Shown here: piece by piece, positions 60,642 through 64,000 of the stretch
How positions within the stretch are numbered: the stretch's first letter is position 1
How the letters are laid out: every line of letters starts with the position of its first letter
Assembly (NCBI GenBank): GCA_047633175.1
Contig: JBLIEQ010000019.1
Location: forward strand, 1 to 64,000
Reading direction: 5' to 3'
Length of the DNA stretch: 64,000 nt
Source: Motiliproteus sp047633175
Lineage (GTDB): Bacteria; Pseudomonadota; Gammaproteobacteria; Pseudomonadales; Balneatricaceae
Made by a program: the position numbers and the translations under genes
The notes under the pieces: model-generated
The model's database searches: none
The model's input: the letters and a program-made list of their open reading frames with translations, nothing else
Told to the model about the DNA's origin: nothing

Positions 60642-60860
60642 ATGGCCAAAGAAGAAAGTATAGAAATGGAAGGTACCATTATCGACACTCTACCGAACAC
60701 TATGTTCCGGGTAGAGTTAGAAAATGGACATGTAGTCACCGCTCACATCTCGGGGAAAATGCGCAAGCATTATATCCGAATCCTGACCGGCGATTCAGTC
60801 AAGGTAGAGCTAACCCCCTACGACCTGTCCAAGGGGCGTATTGTCTACCGAGCTCGCTAA
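60642..60860 (+). CDS. infA: Translation initiation factor IF-1
   Basis: Occupies the ribosomal A site during initiation. 72 residues: the OB-fold MAKEESIEMEGTIIDTLPNTMFRVELENGH, KMRKHYIRILTGDSVKVELTPYDLSKGRIVYRAR. TAAGAGGTAAG precedes the ATG. From the second half onward the gene is followed by three further, decayed copies of its own 3' part (60892-61350). Confidence 0.98.
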   Translation: MAKEESIEMEGTIIDTLPNTMFRVELENGHVVTAHISGKMRKHYIRILTGDSVKVELTPYDLSKGRIVYRAR

Positions 60861-60891
60861 ATAACGCCTGGTTGTCAGCCATCAGGTAACA

Positions 60892-61069
60892 TTAGAAAAT
60901 AGACCTGCAGTTACCGCTCAAATCTCGGGGGAAATGCGCAAGCAGCAATAACTCCGAATCCTGACCGGCGACTCAGTCAAGGTAGAGCTAACCCCCTACG
61001 ACCTGTCCAAGGGGCGTATTGTCTACCGAGCTCGCTAAATAATGCCTGGTTGTCAGCCATCAGGTAACA
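60892..61069 (+). pseudogene. infA 3'-part copy 2
   Basis: Starts at the equivalent of infA 60717 (LEN). About ten differences in its first part, including a TAA replacing the HYI region (AAGCAGCAATAACTCC), so it cannot make IF-1. The last 100 bp differ from infA at one base. No start codon is in place. Confidence 0.9.
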
Positions 61070-61216
61070 TTAGAAAATAGACCTGCAGTTACCGCTCAAA
61101 TCTCGGGGGAAATGCGCAAGCAGCAATAACTCCGAATCCTGACCGGCGACTCAGTCAAGGTAGAGCTAACCCCCTACGACCTGTCCAAGGGGCGTATTGT
61201 CTACCGCGCACGCTAA
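61070..61216 (+). pseudogene. infA 3'-part copy 3
   Basis: 178 bp after copy 2 and almost identical to it, including the same TAA, so copies 2 and 3 come from one later duplication. It ends CGCGCACGCTAAAAG, unlike the CGAGCTCGCTAAATAA of copies 1 and 2. Confidence 0.9.
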
Positions 61217-61244
61217 AAGCGTTTAGATAGAGCCGGAACCTGAC

Positions 61245-61350
61245 AGCCAGTCACCGCTCACATCTCGGAGAAATGCGTAAGCACTCTATTCGAAATCTGA
61301 CCGGCGACTCCGTCAGTGCAAAACCGACCCCTGCGACCCACCCAAGGGGC
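61245..61350 (+). pseudogene. infA 3'-part copy 4, strongly decayed
   Basis: Matches infA from GTCACCGCTCACATCTCGG through ACCGGCGACTCCGTCA to CCAAGGGGCG, with several small deletions and substitutions. Where copies 2 and 3 differ from infA, it agrees with infA (CTCACATC), so it derives separately from the gene. Confidence 0.75.
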
Positions 61351-61455
61351 GCATCTCCTGCCAACCTCCGTTTACCAGAGCCCAGCCATCTAAGGGCGCC
61401 TCCTGTACGGCACCCTATACACAGTCTGAGCACCAGCCCCGAGAGGCAGTGGGCT

Positions 61456-61478
61456 ATTGCTGGGATTGCATCCCAGCC
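61456..61478. repeat. Short dispersed hairpin, copy 2
   Basis: ATTGCTGGGATTGCATCCCAGCC, nearly the same as 47442-47464. It lies 35 bp downstream of the clpA stop codon. Confidence 0.7.
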
Positions 61479-61513
61479 AACTGGCTACATAACGCTAACC
61501 CACAGGCCTCTCG

Positions 61514-63796
61514 CTAGACCGTTGATGAAGCTTCTTGCGTGGTTGCTTCGTAAACAAAGCTTAACTTATCGTCTTCGACAGACACCCGCACTTCGCCGCC
61601 TTCAACCAGCTCACCGAACAGCACCTGCTCAGCCAGCGGTCTCTTGATCTCCTCCTGAATCAAGCGAGCCATAGGACGCGCACCCATCTTCTCGTCATAA
61701 CCCCGCACCACCAGCCAATCCCTGGCAGCCGCATCGACCAACAGATGAACCTTCTTGTCATCCAGCTGAACCTGGAGCTGAATCAGGAATTTATCCACAA
61801 CACCCTTCAGCACCTCCGAATCCAGCGAGGCAAACTGAATAACGGCATCCAGACGGTTTCGGAACTCCGGTGTAAACATCTTCCGAATCGCCTCCATGCC
61901 ATCGCTGCTATGGTCCTGATGGGCAAAGCCCATCGAACGACGGTTCAAGTCTTCGGCACCCGCGTTAGTGGTCATGACCAGGATCACATTACGAAAGTCT
62001 GCTTTGCGGCCATTGTTATCGGTCAGGGTTCCGTTATCCATCACCTGCAACAGCAGATTAAACACATCCGGATGCGCTTTTTCTATCTCGTCCAACAGCA
62101 ATACACAGTGAGGTGTTTTGGTGATGGCTTCGGTCAGCAATCCACCCTGATCATACCCAACATAGCCGGGAGGCGCGCCAATCAACCGCGATACCGTATG
62201 CCGCTCCATATATTCGGACATATCGAAACGCACCAGCTCGATACCCATGATACGCGCCAGCTGCGATGTCACCTCCGTCTTACCCACACCGGTGGGACCT
62301 GCAAACAAGAAGGATCCAACGGGTTTTTGCGGCTCTTTCAATCCCGCGCGTGAGAGCTTAATCGCAGCAACCAGCAGGTCGATCGCCTTATCCTGGCCAA
62401 ACACCACCATCTTGAGGTTATCTTCCAATTTGGCTAAGGCCTCCTTATCGGAAGCTGACACACTCTTGGGCGGAATACGGGCAATCTTGGCGACTATAGC
62501 CTCGATATCCACGACTTCGATCAACTCCTTGCGCTCCTCCTTGCTCTTAAGCTGCTGATAGGCACCCGCTTCATCAACAACATCGATCGCCTTATCCGGC
62601 ATAAGCCGATCATTGATATAACGAGCAGACAGCTCGGAGGCCGCACGCAGCGCTTCCTGGGTATAACTGAGATTATGGTGCTCCTCAAACCGGGACTGCA
62701 GCCCGCGCAGGATCTGATAGGTCTCCTCGACCGAAGGCTCAAGCACATCGATTTTCTGGAATCGACGCGCCAACGCTCGATCTTTTTCGAAGACTCCTCT
62801 GAACTCCTGAAAGGTCGTCGACCCCAGGCAGCGCAGCTCACCCGAACTCAACAGCGGTTTGAGGAGGTTAGAGGCATCCATGGCGCCTCCCGATGCGGCA
62901 CCCGCGCCGATGATGGTATGAATCTCATCGATAAATAAAATACGCCCGGGCTTAGCCACTATCTCAGCCAGCAGCCCTTTCAGACGCTTTTCGAAGTCGC
63001 CTCGGTACTTAGTGCCTGCCAACAGCGCCCCCATATCCAGGGAATAAACAACACTGCCAATCATCACCTCCGGAACCCTGTCTTCGATGATAAGCTTGGC
63101 TAACCCTTCAGCGATGGCGGTCTTGCCAACACCCGCCTCTCCGACCAGCAGCGGATTATTCTTGCGCCGGCGAGACAGAATTTGGATAACACGCTCAACC
63201 TCTTCCTGACGACCCACCAGGGGATCGATCTTTCCGAGCGCAGCCTGCGCATTAAGATTGACCGCATACAGCGCCAACGGACTGGTACTGCCCTTGTCAT
63301 CGACATCATCTTCAGCCTGTTCGTGCTCATCCAACCGATGATTATCATCGACCACCTTAGATACGCCATGGGAGATATAGTTAATAATATCAATCCGTTC
63401 GACATCTTGCTGCCTCAGACAGTAGACAGCCTGACTCTCTTGCTCACTAAAAATTGCGACCAGTACGTTAGCACCGGTCACTTCAGACTTTCCAGATGAC
63501 TGAACATGAAACACCGCGCGCTGCAAGACACGCTGAAAGCCTAGTGTCGGCTGGGTTTCACGTTCCGGGTCATCCAGGGGTATAAGCGGAGTGGTCGATT
63601 CGACGAAAGCACTCAGACTGCCCTCCAATTTTCCTATATCGGCACCACAGGCTTGTAAAACACCTATAGCAGAGTGATTGCGCAACAGCGCCAGCAACAG
63701 ATGCTCGACTGTCATAAACTCATGACGCTTATCGCGAGCCTTTTGAAAAGCCAAGCTTAGTGTCAGTTCTAGCTCTTTATTCAGCACCTTTACCAC
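61514..63796 (-). CDS. clpA: ATP-dependent Clp protease ATP-binding subunit ClpA
   Basis: Hexameric unfoldase feeding substrates to ClpP. 760 residues: N-terminal Clp-N repeats that bind ClpS, AAA+ D1 with GEAGVGKTAIAEG, AAA+ D2 with GPTGVGKTEVTSQ, pore loop PPGYVGYDQGG and a C-terminal domain. No M-domain, which separates it from ClpB. It starts 12 bp after the clpS stop. Confidence 0.97.
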   Translation of the reverse strand: MVKVLNKELELTLSLAFQKARDKRHEFMTVEHLLLALLRNHSAIGVLQACGADIGKLEGSLSAFVESTTPLIPLDDPERETQPTLGFQRVLQRAVFHVQSSGKSEVTGANVLVAIFSEQESQAVYCLRQQDVERIDIINYISHGVSKVVDDNHRLDEHEQAEDDVDDKGSTSPLALYAVNLNAQAALGKIDPLVGRQEEVERVIQILSRRRKNNPLLVGEAGVGKTAIAEGLAKLIIEDRVPEVMIGSVVYSLDMGALLAGTKYRGDFEKRLKGLLAEIVAKPGRILFIDEIHTIIGAGAASGGAMDASNLLKPLLSSGELRCLGSTTFQEFRGVFEKDRALARRFQKIDVLEPSVEETYQILRGLQSRFEEHHNLSYTQEALRAASELSARYINDRLMPDKAIDVVDEAGAYQQLKSKEERKELIEVVDIEAIVAKIARIPPKSVSASDKEALAKLEDNLKMVVFGQDKAIDLLVAAIKLSRAGLKEPQKPVGSFLFAGPTGVGKTEVTSQLARIMGIELVRFDMSEYMERHTVSRLIGAPPGYVGYDQGGLLTEAITKTPHCVLLLDEIEKAHPDVFNLLLQVMDNGTLTDNNGRKADFRNVILVMTTNAGAEDLNRRSMGFAHQDHSSDGMEAIRKMFTPEFRNRLDAVIQFASLDSEVLKGVVDKFLIQLQVQLDDKKVHLLVDAAARDWLVVRGYDEKMGARPMARLIQEEIKRPLAEQVLFGELVEGGEVRVSVEDDKLSFVYEATTQEASSTV

Positions 63797-63808
63797 CTCT
63801 GAATGTGA

Positions 63809-64000
63809 TCACGCCTTGTCTACTTCGCAGAGCAAGGGGTGTTGGTTATCTCTAGAGTATTGATTCACCTGAGCCGCTTTAGTTTCAGCGATATCGCGGG
63901 AAAATACGCCACAAACCGCTCGGCCCTGAGTATGAATCGCCAACATCACCTGGGTTGCCTTTTCCAAGTCCATCGTAAAAAACAGCGCCAGCACATCAAC
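63809..64000 (-). CDS. clpS: ATP-dependent Clp protease adaptor ClpS (partial, start outside window)
   Basis: C-terminal 63 residues of ClpS: VDVLALFFTMDLEKATQVMLAI, then GRAVCGVFSRDIAETKAAQVN and HPLLCEVD. ClpS delivers N-degron substrates to ClpAP. The frame is open through the window edge, so the 5' part is missing here, not broken. Confidence 0.95.
   Translation of the reverse strand, partial: VDVLALFFTMDLEKATQVMLAIHTQGRAVCGVFSRDIAETKAAQVNQYSRDNQHPLLCEVDKA

Larger units (their letters stand above)
60861..61513. other. Region between infA and clpA
   Basis: 653 bp with no complete gene. It is mostly made of decayed infA 3'-end copies (listed separately), then about 160 bp of unassigned sequence ending with a hairpin repeat (61456-61478). 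Confidence 0.85.

Noticed and set aside
60892..61216. Regularly spaced ~178-bp repeats as a CRISPR or ncRNA array
   Set aside because: The repeats are colinear copies of the infA 3' half with its stop codon; there are no short conserved repeats with variable spacers.

Overview
The window looks like a chromosomal segment of a marine-type gammaproteobacterium (Pseudomonas/Oceanospirillales-like). The blocks uvrC-pgsA-tRNA(Gly, Cys, Leu), yccA-tusDCBE, holB-tmk-mltG-pabC-fabF-acpP-fabG-fabD-plsX-rpmF-yceD, serS-crcB-rarA-lolA-ftsK and trxB-aat-ate-infA//clpA-clpS all follow that lineage's gene order. This is inferred from gene content and order; no species is claimed.

Layout. 1-3.3 kb: three tRNAs behind pgsA and uvrC. 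3.6-9.3 kb: a double-receiver regulator, a DUF1853 gene, a beta-hydroxyacid dehydrogenase, a serine/alanine-glyoxylate aminotransferase, mtnN and truC. 9.5-14.1 kb: Bax1-I protein, tusDCBE, a hydroxypyruvate isomerase-like gene, cheW and a DUF1285 gene. 14.2-18.3 kb: a visibly AT-richer island of short same-strand genes (VOC, MAPEG, GFA, GNAT, GFA, DinB, ParE/Phd) that looks like an integron gene-cassette array without its integrase. 18.4-23.8 kb: P-type ATPase, DUF432-MscS pair, tatD. 23.9-33.3 kb: pilZ and the fatty-acid/cell-envelope cluster. 33.4-39.5 kb: maf, S49 peptidase, HAD phosphatase, MaoC hydratase, isochorismatase-like hydrolase, dsbD, SH3 protein. 39.6-46.2 kb: an AddB/AddA-like nuclease-helicase pair. 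46.3-51.1 kb: DAHP synthase, nfuA, MATE and CPA2 transporters. 51.2-64 kb: serS to clpS, the last cut by the window edge.

The most unusual feature is a repeated pattern of short tandem duplications at gene 3' ends. At least eight genes (Bax1-I, HIBADH-like, tmk, SH3 protein, addB-like, MATE, CPA2, infA) are followed by a second copy of their own tail including the stop codon; four of these lie 81-94 bp apart. Where two genes overlap (tmk/holB and addB/addA) the duplication has produced a short open frame that starts with the downstream gene's start and ends with the upstream gene's stop. It overlaps both neighbours and so preserves a stop-start chain. In-frame micro-duplications also lie inside uvrC, sppA, dsbD, lolA, ftsK and the addA/addB-like genes. 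Intergenic gaps carry REP-like palindromes, a 90-bp inverted repeat pair about 10 kb apart and a 180-bp fold-back element upstream of trxB.

Functional links: uvrC-pgsA-tRNA and the fab cluster are housekeeping; tusDCBE relays sulfur for tRNA thiolation; the aminotransferase, the dehydrogenase and the hydroxypyruvate isomerase-like protein could together handle glyoxylate, hydroxypyruvate and tartronate semialdehyde; aat and ate are both N-degron transferases and sit next to clpA-clpS, the protease that consumes their products.
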